Positions 49,301 to 59,938 of a DNA stretch of 64,000 nucleotides are shown here, in pieces. The DNA lies in NCBI GenBank assembly GCA_024516155.1, contig JAJJXM010000100.1, positions 1 through 64,000 on the forward strand. Reading direction: 5' to 3'. How positions within the stretch are numbered: position 1 is the stretch's first letter; each line of letters starts with the position of its first letter. The notes under the pieces are model-generated. The model was not told the DNA's origin and ran no database searches. It saw only the letters and a list, made by a program, of their open reading frames with translations. The translations under genes were made by a program, and so were the position numbers. Source of the DNA: Pyronema omphalodes. Its lineage: Eukaryota; Ascomycota; Pezizomycetes; Pezizales; Pyronemataceae.

Positions 49301-52300
49301 AGGACTTGCCGGAGGAGAGATGCTTCGCAAGCAGATCTTAAAAATTTTCCGCGATCCTAAAGCGGAAGACAACGAAATGACCACCAAGAAGCTTACCGAT
49401 ACTCTTGCTCACGAGAACCTTGCAAAAGAACTCCTCATTCTCATTGCGCAGGAAAGACAAACCTGTATCTTCCGACTCGATGAAAGCGGTGCGCCCCTTA
49501 AGGTATTGGCTAATCTTTTTGATGAAATCCACGTCGTACTCAGTCAATACCTTGATCTCATGAAGATGGGATTCACTCCGGAGCGTTTCGAAGAGGTTGT
49601 TCCCAGTGTGGGTGACTTGTGCCAAAAATTTGGAATTAACCCCCCTGTTGCATGGTGGATATACAGACTCGGAGTTCGGTCCCGGATGAAGAGACTGGAG
49701 GTTCCCACTGAAAGTGATGATGTTGAGATGAAAGATGCCGCCACGGCCGAGCCAACCGAAGCTTCACCTGCACCTGAAAAGAAGAGCCCGTGGCATCCTG
49801 TGCTTGAGAAAATGTTCGAGGAAGTCATGCCTATTTTGCCAGAACCCGTCTGGTCGAAGTTGAGCATCGGGTTTTACGTTACTTTCTGGCAGCTTGAGAT
49901 TTATGATATTGTTGTTCCCATGGAGGCTTACCAAGCAGAAACCAACCGGATCAACGCAGCTATCCGTGCCCTGGATATGGATCGTTCGGACGTGTCCATC
50001 GCTGGACAGGCTGCTAAGCGCCGGAAACGTGAGGAACTGATGGATACCTACTCTCGCCTATCAGCAGAACTTAAGATTCACATTAGGGACCACAACTTCG
50101 CTCGTCGAAGATTGGGCACTGAAAAGGAACACTGGTTCAGCGATGATCGCTACAACCAGCGCGATATTACTGACACCTTCATTCAGCACTGTCTTTTTGA
50201 GAGAGTCATGCTATCGCCGAATGATGCCAGTTTCTGTTCTAGATTCATTCGCGAAGTACACAAAATGGGCACCCCTAAGTTTCAGACAATTGGCGTTTAC
50301 GACAGTATCTTCGGCCGTGGTCTTGGAACGATCATCTTTATCTGTACCCAACGCGAGGCCGAAAATTACGGCCGATTTTTGAAGGAAGTCCTGACCGACC
50401 TCCATTCCTGGCACTCTGACCGTGCACTGTACGAACGCGAGGCGCACGGAGTTAACAAAAACTTGGTGGGATTCAACGTCAAGGGTGTTCCATTTGACTG
50501 GGAGGACTTCCGCAAGATCCTCTACAAATGGCACAAGACCCTTCATGCCGCTGTGAAGAACTGTTTGTCCAGCAAAGAGTATATGCACATTCGGAACGCC
50601 ATTGTTGTCCTGAAGCATGTTGTCGATTTCTTCCCTGCGGTTGATTGGATAGGAAGAACCGTTGTTGAAAAGGTCGAGGCACTTGTGAAGGTTGAGAAGC
50701 GTGAGGATTTGAAGATTGCAGCAATGACCCTTCTCGGAATGTTAAAGAGGAAGGAAAAAGATTGGATGATTGTTCCTGCATTCCAGAAGAGTGAGGCACC
50801 GGCCGGCATGCAGAAGGTCGGTCCAGGACCGACAACCACCGAAACCGCCGACAGTGCTACCAGCCCAGCACAAGGACAGGTGCAACAAGGCCAACGTCCA
50901 CTCAACCCAATGACAAAAGAGTTTCGACCATCGAACACGACTAGGTTAGTTATACATCCAATTGAAGTTATCCGGAAGGCGAACAGCTAAGTGTTATTTC
51001 TATGTTCAGCGAGCCTCAAAATATGAATGCACAGTCTCAAGGAAAGCCCAGTCCTACCATTCCTTCGTTACCATCAAAGCCTCAAGGTGGGGATAAGGAA
51101 GATGGTGAGGTCGATGATCGTAGGAGTCGATTGCCGCCCGGCCTTCCCCAACGACCCCCGCAGCTACCGCCTCCGCAGTCCAACCAAGACCGCCGGCCTG
51201 CGATTAACCAAAGGGACCCCCCGCAGATGATGCAGTCCCAGCAGCAACAGCAACAAAATATGCACAACAACCGTGTATCAACACCCCGCCGAGATGAACA
51301 GCGGCAACAGCCCAATGACATGCGTGGAGGACGAGATATGAATAATAGAACCCCATCCGGTCGTGGACCAGTTCAACCACACCCTCAGCACCAACTCCCT
51401 GAGAGACCGGACATTAATAGGCAAACAACTTTAGAAAGGAGGGATAGCATTAGGGACACTAGAGAACCTGTTCGCCATGATTCTAGAGGTAGACAAGACA
51501 ACAGGTTGCCTGAAAAGCCGCCACAGAGACACGAGTCACCCAACAGAAGAGGGGAGTCACGTGATGCTAGAGATTCTAGAGATTCTCGTGAGATGCACAC
51601 CCGCCATGAGCACGATCGTCGTGGTCCTCCGCCATCGGGCAGGGAGCTTGACTTCCAACGTGGTGGCCCCGGAATGCAGCAAGCCTGGGATGACAGAAAT
51701 GCCATGAAGGATGAACGGATGTCAGACACAGATCGCAGACCCCCTTCTGCCAGTAGAAACATGCCACAAATGCCTGAGCCTGAGCGAGGAAGAATGGGGC
51801 GGGACGATAGAGATGGACGACGCCGGAGTGATCGCCACGATGCTATGAACCAGCAGCAGTCAGGACGACTCAACGACTTTCCAATGGATCGCCCTGATGT
51901 CAATGACCGCCGAATTCCCGTTCAAAATGAGCCAATTCGAAAAGCAGAAGTGCCTATGGTTGCTCCTCGCCATAATAATATGGATGTACCAATGAGACAC
52001 CACCCTGCAGAAGAGATGATGGCTGGCCGTGCTCCACCCGCAGGCCCCCGCTCTAATTTTGATAGGCGTAACCAGGGCCCCCAGAAAGATTTGTTTTCTG
52101 TTCCCCAGGGCAACCAGATTCGCGGTCCTCCTTCGGGTCCTCAGCATGGACATCCTTCAGATCAGTTCCGCGACAATCGCCATCCAGGCCCCGGTGGATA
52201 TCACCCTCACCAAGATCCTAATCACGGCCGTCTAAATCCTCCTGAACCTGTGATTCCCAAGGGGCCTCGCAACGTTCCGTTTGGTCCTCGCGGTGGTGGC

Positions 52301-53365
52301 CCTGGTGGTCTCAACATCAGAGGTGCATCACAGGCCGCTGCTCAGGCTGCTCAACAGCACCAACAGCAACACCAACAGCAGCAGCATCACCAGCAACAAC
52401 AGAACCAGCATCAGCAACATTCACAAGTGATGCAACAGCAACAACCTCAACCCATACAGACCGTCAATACTGGCCCTGGACCGCGGATTATTCCCACTCC
52501 ATCGATGGAACGACATATCGATATGCTGCCGCCTAACGTCGATCGTGGATCGCATAGTGCCCCACAGACCCCGACCGTTGAGATCACTACCGGTATTCAT
52601 CCCGATCGTCTCAAGGCTATGAGCCAAGGTGGCCCTCAACAGCAACAGAATATTCCCGTCATACAAACTTCGGCACCTGGCAATGCCAACTTCTCCATGC
52701 CCCACGCCGATGCCCCCAGCCCTGTAAATGCTCAATCTCAGTTGCCACCATCTGGTCCTCGTACCGACGACTTAATCATCAACCAGCCTGATTCGAAAGC
52801 GCAACAGCCACCTACCGGCCCTGCTAGACGCGATGGTGACGATGCTCGCCACCAACGCCGCCGCATCCTCAACGTTCAGAGTCAGCTAACCGGAGACGAG
52901 GCCGGACGGGAACTCCGTGGTGGACGTGGGGGACGTAGAACAACTGGAACGACGACTCCTACAACTCAGCAACCTTCGCAGCCCCTCTCCAGGCAACCGT
53001 CAGACCTAGATCGTAGACTTCAGGAGTCTCGACGGGGATCAGTTTCGGGCCAGGAGCCTCAAGAACACTCCTCTCGTGGACGGCACCATCGCAGCGATAG
53101 AGATCGAGAACATCGTGACCGTGGGGATAGGGATCGGGATAGGCGGGCAGTTGAGGCTGAGAGAGAAAGGGAGCGGGAGAGAGAGAGAAAGGGAAGCAGT
53201 AGTGGTAAGGAGCGGGATAGAGATAGGGAGCATAGACGCGATAGAGACCGGGAGAGTCGTAGAGATAGTGGGAAAAGGCCGAGCGATACTGAAGGAAAGA
53301 GAGATGATGTGAAGCGGAGACGTACTACGAGAGGCGCGGAACCTGGACGCGGTGAACAGTGGTAG
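46354..53365 (+). CDS. THO2: THO complex subunit 2
   Basis: Four exons (46354-48941, 49000-49064, 49114-50944, 51010-53365) encode 2279 aa, in the size range of filamentous fungal Tho2. Tho2 is the scaffold of the nuclear THO complex, which couples transcription elongation to mRNP packaging and export and limits R-loops. The order is typical: a low-complexity N-terminus (residues 1-110, Pro- and Gln-rich), a helical conserved body including QFYFWEYLTDDVV near residue 130 and YWLEIYD-like FWQLEIYDI in exon 3, a Tho2 C-terminal core with HWFSDDRYNQRDITDTFIQHCLFERVMLSP features, and a long disordered tail. The tail has a Gln-rich patch and a final Arg/Asp/Glu-rich RD-repeat region that should bind RNA. 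Introns are 58, 49 and 65 bp. Codon frame is kept across all joins. Confidence 0.95.
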
Positions 53366-54260
53366 CATCGCAACTTCCCGCATCTGCCTTGAAACGCCGA
53401 TCACCCAGCTCTGCACCAGAAAACAATTGGCAATTGCAGTACCGCTCCAATTTCTCATGAACAAATGGACCACACAAGGGAGCTATATCGCCGGTAATTC
53501 TAGGCTTTTTTTTGTATTATAAAGTTACGTTTCTTACTGTTTGTTATCTGTGCTTCGGGATATTCAGGATTAAGTGCATTTTTCATAGTATTGTGCTTCT
53601 TTATGTTTTGAGGTTGGGACTGGTTTGTACTTGACTTTTTGTATGATTAATTCGTCAAAAGAACAAGGTGCATACAATCTATATATCGTCAGAAGCAGAG
53701 ATACATGAACCGCAGATTTAACATCCTTCAAACATGTGACTCGAAAATAAATAATGCCACAAGAGATACATCGTCTCTTGCAGTCATCAATACCCCGTCG
53801 AAGCACAGCAAAGTAACATCTAACCCTCCCTCATCTAGGGAAAGAAAACAGTCTGAGGAGAGATATCACCGGTGGTACAAGATTGTTTTTTGCATTATAA
53901 AGATACATTTTTCAGTGTTTGTCATCTATGCTTCTGGATCTTGAGGATTTGGCATCATAACTTCAGAAAAACAGAGCATTTCATTACATTTTTGCTTCGT
54001 TATATCTTGTGTTTAGCACTCTGGTTTGTGTTTGACTTGTTGTATAATTAATTTGTCAAAAGAACAAGGTGCAGACAATCTGTATATCGTCTGAAGTAGT
54101 GATACAATCACGGGTTTAACATTGTTGAATTAAAACATTGACTCGAAAACAAATAACGCTACAGGAGATACAAAATCTCTGGCAGTCATCCATACCCTGT
54201 CACAGCGCAACAAGGTGACATCTAACCCTCTCCTATCTGGTAGAAAAATACACCAACTGT
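53366..54260. other. Convergent intergenic region downstream of THO2
   Basis: Probably contains the THO2 3' untranslated region and that of the minus-strand gene at 54261. Most of it is a diverged tandem duplication, listed separately. No further gene seen. Confidence 0.5.
53504..54240. repeat. Two-copy tandem duplication, offset 377-402 bp
   Basis: Copy 1 (about 53504-53839) and copy 2 (about 53881-54240) share many blocks, such as gtcaaaagaacaaggtgca, a tgtttgt-atct-tgctt block (53539 and 53916) and catctaaccctc. They differ by many substitutions and small indels, so the event is old. The copies are non-coding. Confidence 0.8.
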
Positions 54261-54494
54261 CTACCTCATCTTCCGCGGCTTCAAAATCGCCATAGCCCTC
54301 CTACTCAGGTCCTCATGCTGCTGAAAGGTTAAATGCTCAAGCCCCTCACGAGTACAGAGAACCGACCAGATCATCTCTACTTCTGGACGTGAAATCCTCT
54401 CTCGAGTGAGGCGATGAAGAAATTCTTCGTAGGTGTTAGAACGGAGTGCTTGGAGTTGTTGCGGGGTCCACGGGGAGCTTGAGGGGCGGGGCAT
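54261..54494 (-). CDS. Small protein of unknown function, 77 aa
   Basis: A single-exon ATG frame with no membrane segment. It starts MPRPSSSPWTPQQLQALRS and continues as a predicted mostly helical protein with charged residues spread evenly (EEFLHRL, RPEVEMIWSVL, AMAILKPRKMR). I do not recognise a family. It is divergently transcribed from the spliced gene at 55051, with 556 bp between the two starts, so they may share a promoter region. It could also be a fragment of a larger decayed gene. Confidence 0.55.
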   Translation of the reverse strand: MPRPSSSPWTPQQLQALRSNTYEEFLHRLTRERISRPEVEMIWSVLCTREGLEHLTFQQHEDLSRRAMAILKPRKMR

Positions 54495-55050
54495 TGTGTT
54501 ATGATGGGGTTAAAGGTATCGGAAATGCGGGGCTTGTGTGTCTGGGCTGCTTGATGATGTGAAGCTTGCTTGAAGCCTGCCGATATTGAGGAGTCAGCTA
54601 ATATTGCTTCTGATAGTATCGAGGGTTGCTAAGGGTTACCAAGCGTTGGCAAGCTTCGACGATGGTTGCAGATGGCTATATTCGGAAGATACTTTTCGGA
54701 TTTGATGTTGGTTTGACGCTTGACTACCCAGTGCCCTTTTGCCGGTTGGATGGTCTTTTTATACTCATTCTTGGCCATCTACTAGTTTTGTATTCAATAT
54801 TCTTGTTTTTGAATTTCATTTTGTTGGCACCATGCAATAGTATTGACTAGAAGAATGCGGTCATAATTTGAAATACGCTAACGCCAGTGTTATTTTGACG
54901 TATCAGAGCAAATACATCAATACCTACCGGATGGAGGATCGAGGTTATGGGGAATAATTAAATCCGAAGGTCAGGACAAATGTTCTTAAATAAGGCTCAG
55001 CAGAGGCATCCTACTTCCCTCTCGTCCTCGCATTCCGGATATTATCAACC

Positions 55051-55492
55051 ATGGCCTCCAATAACATCAACCTTCAACCGATGGACGTCCCCACGGCAAT
55101 CCTACCTTTTTGTGTTGCCGCTCATGTGGTTCCGGGTCGCCCGGACCTCATCCGGTTGACTTTGCCCAACAGAGACAGACAACTCTATCATCAAGAGGTA
55201 AGACCCCTTCCCCTTCCCCTCTTTCACGCCCCAAATTATCATGAACATTATATATGTTCATGAATGGCTGATACACTCTCAGATGACCCCGGCTCAGCTG
55301 CAGTGGTTGGTTGACTACTGCAGTCGTGTTCGGGCTGCCGAGAAAACCGCCGAGCGTACCGCCGTTCAACCCACAACGCCTCCAGCACCTACCCCAGATG
55401 CCGCCGCTTCCCCCAGCAGTGGCTCCAACACACCGAACGCACCGGTTCCGGGATTCAGTCCCCAGACTCCTATCGTTCTGGATGATGAGTGA
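55051..55492 (+). CDS. Small two-exon protein of unknown function, 118 aa
   Basis: Exon 1 (55051-55197) and exon 2 (55283-55492) are joined by an 85-bp intron with a GTAAGA donor; read-through would hit a stop. The N-terminal half is compact (MDVPTAILPFCVAAHVVPGRP, TPAQLQWLVDYCSRV). The C-terminal half is Pro-, Ala- and Ser-rich, ends PIVLDDE and is likely disordered. An AT-rich TTAAATAAGG about 60 bp upstream may act as a TATA element. I do not recognise the family. It lies head-to-head with the 77-aa gene. The spliced structure and biased composition favour a real gene. Confidence 0.65.
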
Positions 55493-55679
55493 GGATTGGG
55501 GGGGGGGTTTTTTTGTGCATGGATCAAATGCTTGGGTGTATGTACTTATTATAATTTAATTGATATCATTAATTGGAAATGTCATGCATACGTGAAGTAA
55601 AATAATTCCATGCCACAAGTGAACGAGAATTCCACTCAAAACAACGCTGTAAGATAAGCATCCCAATATTTCCTCGTCC

Positions 55680-56080
55680 CATCTTCTCCAAAAATCCTTC
55701 GCCGTTCCAGAGTTATCAAATGCACCAAGTTTCGAATCAACACTGGAGAAGATGTTTCCGTAAAACATCGTTAACCAGGTTGTCTCCATTCTTTACAATG
55801 TTCCATGGCACTATAGAAGGCTTTCCCTCCTCAAGTTGTATATCTCCTATTTCTCAGTCGTCTTTGTCTCACCCTCGAACAGTATTTCAAGTTAATAATC
55901 TCTTCATTGCCCTGAGTGCATGGTATGTACAAGCAACCCCGTATCTCCTCGTTGCACCTTCGCCAAAAATCCTTCACCGTTCCAGAGTTATCAAATGCAC
56001 CAAGTTTCGAATCAACACGGGAGGAGATATTCCCGTATAATACCGTTAACCAGGGTGTCTCCATTCTTCACAATGTCATT
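55680..56080. repeat. Direct duplication of about 120 bp, offset 275 bp
   Basis: The block containing ttccagagttatcaaatg occurs at 55680-55800 and 55955-56075. Both copies lie in minus-strand 77-codon frames (55556-55789 and 55831-56064) whose first 45 residues match at 36 positions. They then diverge completely. Confidence 0.8.
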
Positions 56081-56340
56081 CCTGATCTGACGCCGTGAAG
56101 ACGGAAGTCTCAGACGGGCCAGGCTAACCAGGCACTAACATATATCTATTCGTGTATGTACTACTTAAACGAAAAAATAGTTTAACGGAGTTTCCATTAA
56201 TAAACGAGCGCTAAGATATAGTGGCCGGAATAGTGTACCATCTTTTATACCCGTCAAGGTAAGACGTTGATGAAACTGGGAATCGTCAATAAAATCAGTG
56301 ATTCATTCAGTCCGGCAAAAATTCAACACTAAAGGCTAGG

Positions 56341-56427
56341 TTAGTCATGCGCAGAATACTGAACTTGAATCCGCCCTAAATCAACAGTTAGTCACGCGCA
56401 GAATACTGAACCTAAATGCGCCCTAAA
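56341..56427. repeat. 40-bp tandem pair
   Basis: Copies at 56341-56380 and 56388-56427 match at 36 of 40 positions; three of the four differences are transitions. Non-coding. Confidence 0.85.
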
Positions 56428-56635
56428 GCAACCGAAATACGATTCGGCAACTTGCTTTGTGTTTAGTTGTTTGATATTGAGTAACAAAAAGACTTGTATC
56501 AAACAAAATATAGTTTGGAGTTTGGATATAGAAAAGTTATTTCTATAACTGCAATACGTAGAATACGACACTCAATCACCGAAGCCCTTACGTAGAGTGG
56601 TCTTGCCAATACACATCGATCAAAAACAAAAGGAT

Positions 56636-56707
56636 AGGTCCTACCCGGAGTCGAACCGGGGTTGCCGGAATCAGAATCCGAAGTGCTAACCACTACACTA
56701 TAGAACC
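56636..56707 (-). tRNA. tRNA-Gln (anticodon CUG)
   Basis: A 72-nt cloverleaf without intron. The 7-bp acceptor stem pairs GGTTCTA with TAGGACC, and the discriminator base is U, as in eukaryotic tRNA-Gln. The D arm carries TAGTGGTTAGC (A box). The anticodon loop is TTCTGAT with CTG at the anticodon. The T arm has CCGGTTCGACTCCGG (B box). T runs for pol III termination follow the 3' end. Confidence 0.97.
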
Positions 56708-57457
56708 GGTTTTATGGAAAAGCTGACATATTTGTCCTACAAGCTGCCAAGATTCATTCAGATCCGCCGGTAGCGGTGGAATAGCGTACCTGACGGCCAA
56801 ATTGACGGGTGCGCTAAAAGTACCCGAGTGGGTGCAACGCTTGTTGCTCTACGTCGACTCTAGCTTCAGAGGTAATGGGTAGCCTCGTTTCGCACATCAT
56901 TCCACGGCGGTTTGCGGGGTCCATTTTTTTATTATTATTATCAAATTTCGGATTTGATGTTAGTCATGGTGTAAGTATTCTCAATATCTAGATTGTTCCA
57001 TTAATTACGTCACCGTTGTCGTGTGTTATTCATTGTGCATGTCCTCTGCGCACACACAGCATCAACCTCTTCTCTAGCTGCTTCATGTTTTCTCTAGGTA
57101 TCTAAGATACGAGAAAAGGCAGCCGAAACAAGCAGAATTTATTCAAGAATAAGTTAGCTGGTCTAGAAATTGGGTAACTTGCAATTGATTTTGAGTAGCA
57201 CAATGGAAATAACGAGGAGCTAAAAAAACAACGAAATCAGCAGACCAAAGCCCTGACCTTCACCTAGAAGGTCAAAAATGCAAGTCGAAGGGAAAGAATC
57301 GAAGAAGAAGGGAAGGAAAGAGGAGCAGCAAATCCGGGGTTGAAAGATAGAGACGGATGAGAAAGATAAACTTGAGGTGATGTTTCTAGGTGTTATTATC
57401 TAATAAGAATTGAAAGAGAAAGGGAAGGAAAGAGGAGCAAGTGAATCCGGGGTAGAA
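56708..57457. other. Intergenic DNA upstream of the tRNA
   Basis: Contains copy B of the short dispersed repeat (56807-56937) and the first copy of the tandem duplication around 57300. No gene seen. Confidence 0.5.
56807..56937 (-). repeat. Short dispersed repeat, copy B, beside tRNA-Gln
   Basis: Shares the exact 19-mer gggtgcgctaaaagtaccc and flanking blocks with 42926-43034. It starts 99 bp beyond the 5' end of the tRNA gene, on the same side as copy A relative to its tRNA relic. Confidence 0.65.
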
Positions 57458-58050
57458 TAGGGATGCACACGAGGCGAGACAAGAGTGCGCTTGGCCTCGA
57501 GACGCCTCGTCTCGTGGGACTTTGGTCCTGTAAGTCTCGAGACGTCGCGATTGTCTCGACGAGACGCTCGAGACTTTGAGCCAGAACAATAACTTCATTA
57601 AACCACGAGTAAAGCAATAATTCTGCAATATATTATCTGCCCCAATGCTCATGCTCTTCCTCCTCGAAAACCTTTAAGACTTCCTACTGCAGCAGTCCAT
57701 TGTAACCCTCGATGAGCAGCATGTACTGCTGTAGTAGTTAAACTACAAAGCCAATTCTCACACTTGGTAGCAACTTTACCTGGAGAACTGATTGGGGAAG
57801 TAGAAAATAATCTATATTTAACTTGATTGCGCGGACTTTTGCCCTGTCAAGTGTAAAATGTACAAGTCTCGAAAAGTCTCGAGATTATCTCGAGCTGTTC
57901 AAAAAAGGTCCTGAGACGTCTAGTCTCGTAGAAATTCGGTCTCGTCGGTCTCGAGCCGCTCGTCTCGTGTGCATCCCTAGGGCTGAAAGATAGAGACTAA
58001 TCAAAGGGGCAACTGTGAGGTGACGTTGCTGGATGTTATTATCTAACGTG
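57290..58050. repeat. Tandem duplication, second copy split by a MITE
   Basis: Copy 1 is about 57303-57405 (ggaaggaaagaggagca, aatccggggttgaaagatag, ggtgttattatctaa). Copy 2 starts at about 57423 and resumes after the MITE at about 57980-58047. The unit has diverged by a few percent. Confidence 0.85.
57458..57979. mobile_element. hAT-type MITE, GAGAC family, copy 2
   Basis: A 522-bp element with perfect 16-bp inverted ends tagggatgcacacgag, subterminal gtctcgagac-type palindromes and no coding frame. It is flanked by gggtagaa (57450-57457) and gggctgaa (57980-57987). Both derive by one change each from gggttgaa, the sequence preserved in the uninterrupted tandem copy at 57337-57344. This shows an 8-bp target duplication. 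It belongs to the same family as 4363-4822, in opposite orientation. Confidence 0.92.
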
Positions 58051-59152
58051 ATGTGTCAATTATTGTATTGAGTCACGAATTATGGAAACATAGGAAGGGG
58101 TTTCTGATTTTTAAAACTTTGTGATACGGAGCGTAGTTGAATATCTAAAGATATCCGTTCATTTAGTAGTTCTGGTTAAACCAAGAAACATATCATTATT
58201 TACGGTAACAAATAAGGCGACGACAGCAGCAGCGACAGGAATAGTCGAAGAGCGAAGATAAGAATAGCGGAATGAAAGCTACACCCAGGGTCCTCGTCAC
58301 AGTATATCACTCGTCCCAATCCTCACGAGGGTCAATGTCAACCCCACCAATACGCTTTAATCCCCGTTCGCAATATATAAACAAGTATGAAGTAAAGGGA
58401 TTTTGAAAATAATCATAATATCTTTAATTATAACGCAACTGTGCCCACGAACCCCGCTGACGCGTTTATTTTCTATGAGGCCGTGTTGCAAGCTTCAAGT
58501 GAACCTCCATCTCCATTTGACCCGCGTTACCCCCACACCCGTGTCAAAGCATTATCGTAATTCAGTTTATCATTTACACGAGGCGGATGTATGTTAATCT
58601 CTCTGTGTTCAGTATTGGGTGATTTTTATGCATCGTTGGGGGGTGATTTTGACACGCAAAAGCGGCGTCATGACGTCTCATTCGCCCCGCAGCTTTTCTC
58701 CAATTTTGGGCCGCAATTGCAGACATTTGACTCGCGTTATAAATACCGAGAGAATTCTCAATGAATATGATTAAAATTATTACAATAAAATATCATCCTG
58801 TAGAATACCGCTGTGCTGCTGGATATCTATCTACCTGGACCCCCCGTTGAATCGACTGGACCTCCTGGCTGTGCAAACGACCACCGTCAAAATTTGCGGG
58901 CCATTCGACCCTCCATAGGCTCTGTCCACGACGCGCTCGCGTATTTATACCGCTTTGTTTCCTCCTGTTCCTTTCCTCCTCACCGTCGCGTCATCTACCA
59001 CTGATCATACGGCTACTTCCAAACAACTTTACACAACAACTTCCTCTTCAGGTTCACCTTTGTTCGTCCTCGCTTTCATCTTTGTTCCTTCTCCATTCTT
59101 TCTTCCTTTATACCACTCTCATACTTCAACACCCGGTAACAACACCTCGACA
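58051..59152. other. Intergenic DNA upstream of the 59.1-kb gene
   Basis: No gene seen. A TATTTATA motif at 58942-58949 is followed by a long pyrimidine-rich leader up to the ATG at 59153, typical of a fungal promoter and 5' untranslated region. Confidence 0.5.
58942..58949 (+). promoter_or_regulatory. TATA-like element of the 59.1-kb membrane-protein gene
   Basis: TATTTATA lies 204 bp upstream of the ATG and just before a pyrimidine-rich leader, a common arrangement at fungal promoters. Confidence 0.45.
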
Positions 59153-59938
59153 ATGTCTCTTCACGTTGCCTTCCTCCCGGTAATCCTGCCAATTTTGATC
59201 ATTATGTTGATCATTGGTGGGCTCTGCCTTACTCAAGCCCTCGTCCGTGCTTATCCCTCCATTTGGGACTTTTTTGCAGCTTGCTGCCGTCGCCGCCGCC
59301 GTCCCCGCCGCTACATGCGTCCCCCTTCCAGAGTCCTCACTCCAGAGGAGCGCCGGGAGAGACTAATCTCCAACGCTCGTTACCTTCAGAGGGTACGAGA
59401 CGAAGAGATTCGTGCTCAACAGCAGAACACGCATAATATGGATCTTGAGGCCGGAATTGAGTTGGCCAGCTTGGCCGCTCTGATTGGCAACGGTGGAATC
59501 CAGGCCACCCAGCACAGTCGTCCTCGAGCCGGATCTCGTGCGGTTCCGAGACAAAGCTCCCGACTGGAAGGACCCTCCCATCACAACACACCTCCGAACA
59601 CGACCACTCCAATTCGTGCTCCGGCTGTCCCTCGTCCAGTACACACCCGCACTGACTCGCCATTCCCTGCCGAGAGGCTCACTCGGACTGCTCCAAGCCA
59701 GCGTGTATCAACACCAATTGCTCCTGGCCCTGGACGGTTGAGCTCCCAGGGAGCCGTCGTTCCTCCGAACTTTGCCTCACACCATCGAGTAATCGACGAA
59801 TCTTTGACCCAGCAGAGTGCTGTAGGACTTCCCGGTGTCGCTCGTACGATTCACCGGACAACAAGTGGAGCGGCTTCCACTGTTGATCCAGATCAGTACG
59901 GCGATGATGTTGGATTGATTCCGATCCACCGTCATTAA
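59153..59938 (+). CDS. Small single-pass membrane protein, 261 aa, unknown function
   Basis: One exon. The frame is open upstream, but the first ATG is at 59153, after a pyrimidine-rich leader. Residues 5-31 form one hydrophobic helix (FLPVILPILIIMLIIGGL). An aromatic stretch (YPSIWDFF) and a CC pair followed by an Arg cluster (46-53) come next, so the C-terminal 210 residues should be cytoplasmic. That part is Pro-, Ser-, Thr- and Arg-rich, with one helix-like segment (PEERRERLISNARYLQRVRDEEI) near 66-88, and is probably disordered elsewhere. The family is not recognised. The gene at 61285 has the same layout and lies on the same strand 1.35 kb away, so the two may be diverged tandem duplicates. 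Confidence 0.75.
   Translation: MSLHVAFLPVILPILIIMLIIGGLCLTQALVRAYPSIWDFFAACCRRRRRPRRYMRPPSRVLTPEERRERLISNARYLQRVRDEEIRAQQQNTHNMDLEAGIELASLAALIGNGGIQATQHSRPRAGSRAVPRQSSRLEGPSHHNTPPNTTTPIRAPAVPRPVHTRTDSPFPAERLTRTAPSQRVSTPIAPGPGRLSSQGAVVPPNFASHHRVIDESLTQQSAVGLPGVARTIHRTTSGAASTVDPDQYGDDVGLIPIHRH

Larger units (their letters stand above)
55493..56635. other. Intergenic DNA with two local duplications
   Basis: Holds a 275-bp-offset duplication (55680-56080) and a 40-bp tandem pair (56341-56427). A pol III terminator run for the tRNA (tttt on the minus strand, about 56622-56632) is at the right edge. No convincing gene. Confidence 0.5.

Noticed and set aside
58955..59152. N-terminal extension of the 59.1-kb gene
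   Set aside because: The frame is open but lacks an ATG before 59153 and is pyrimidine-rich leader in composition.
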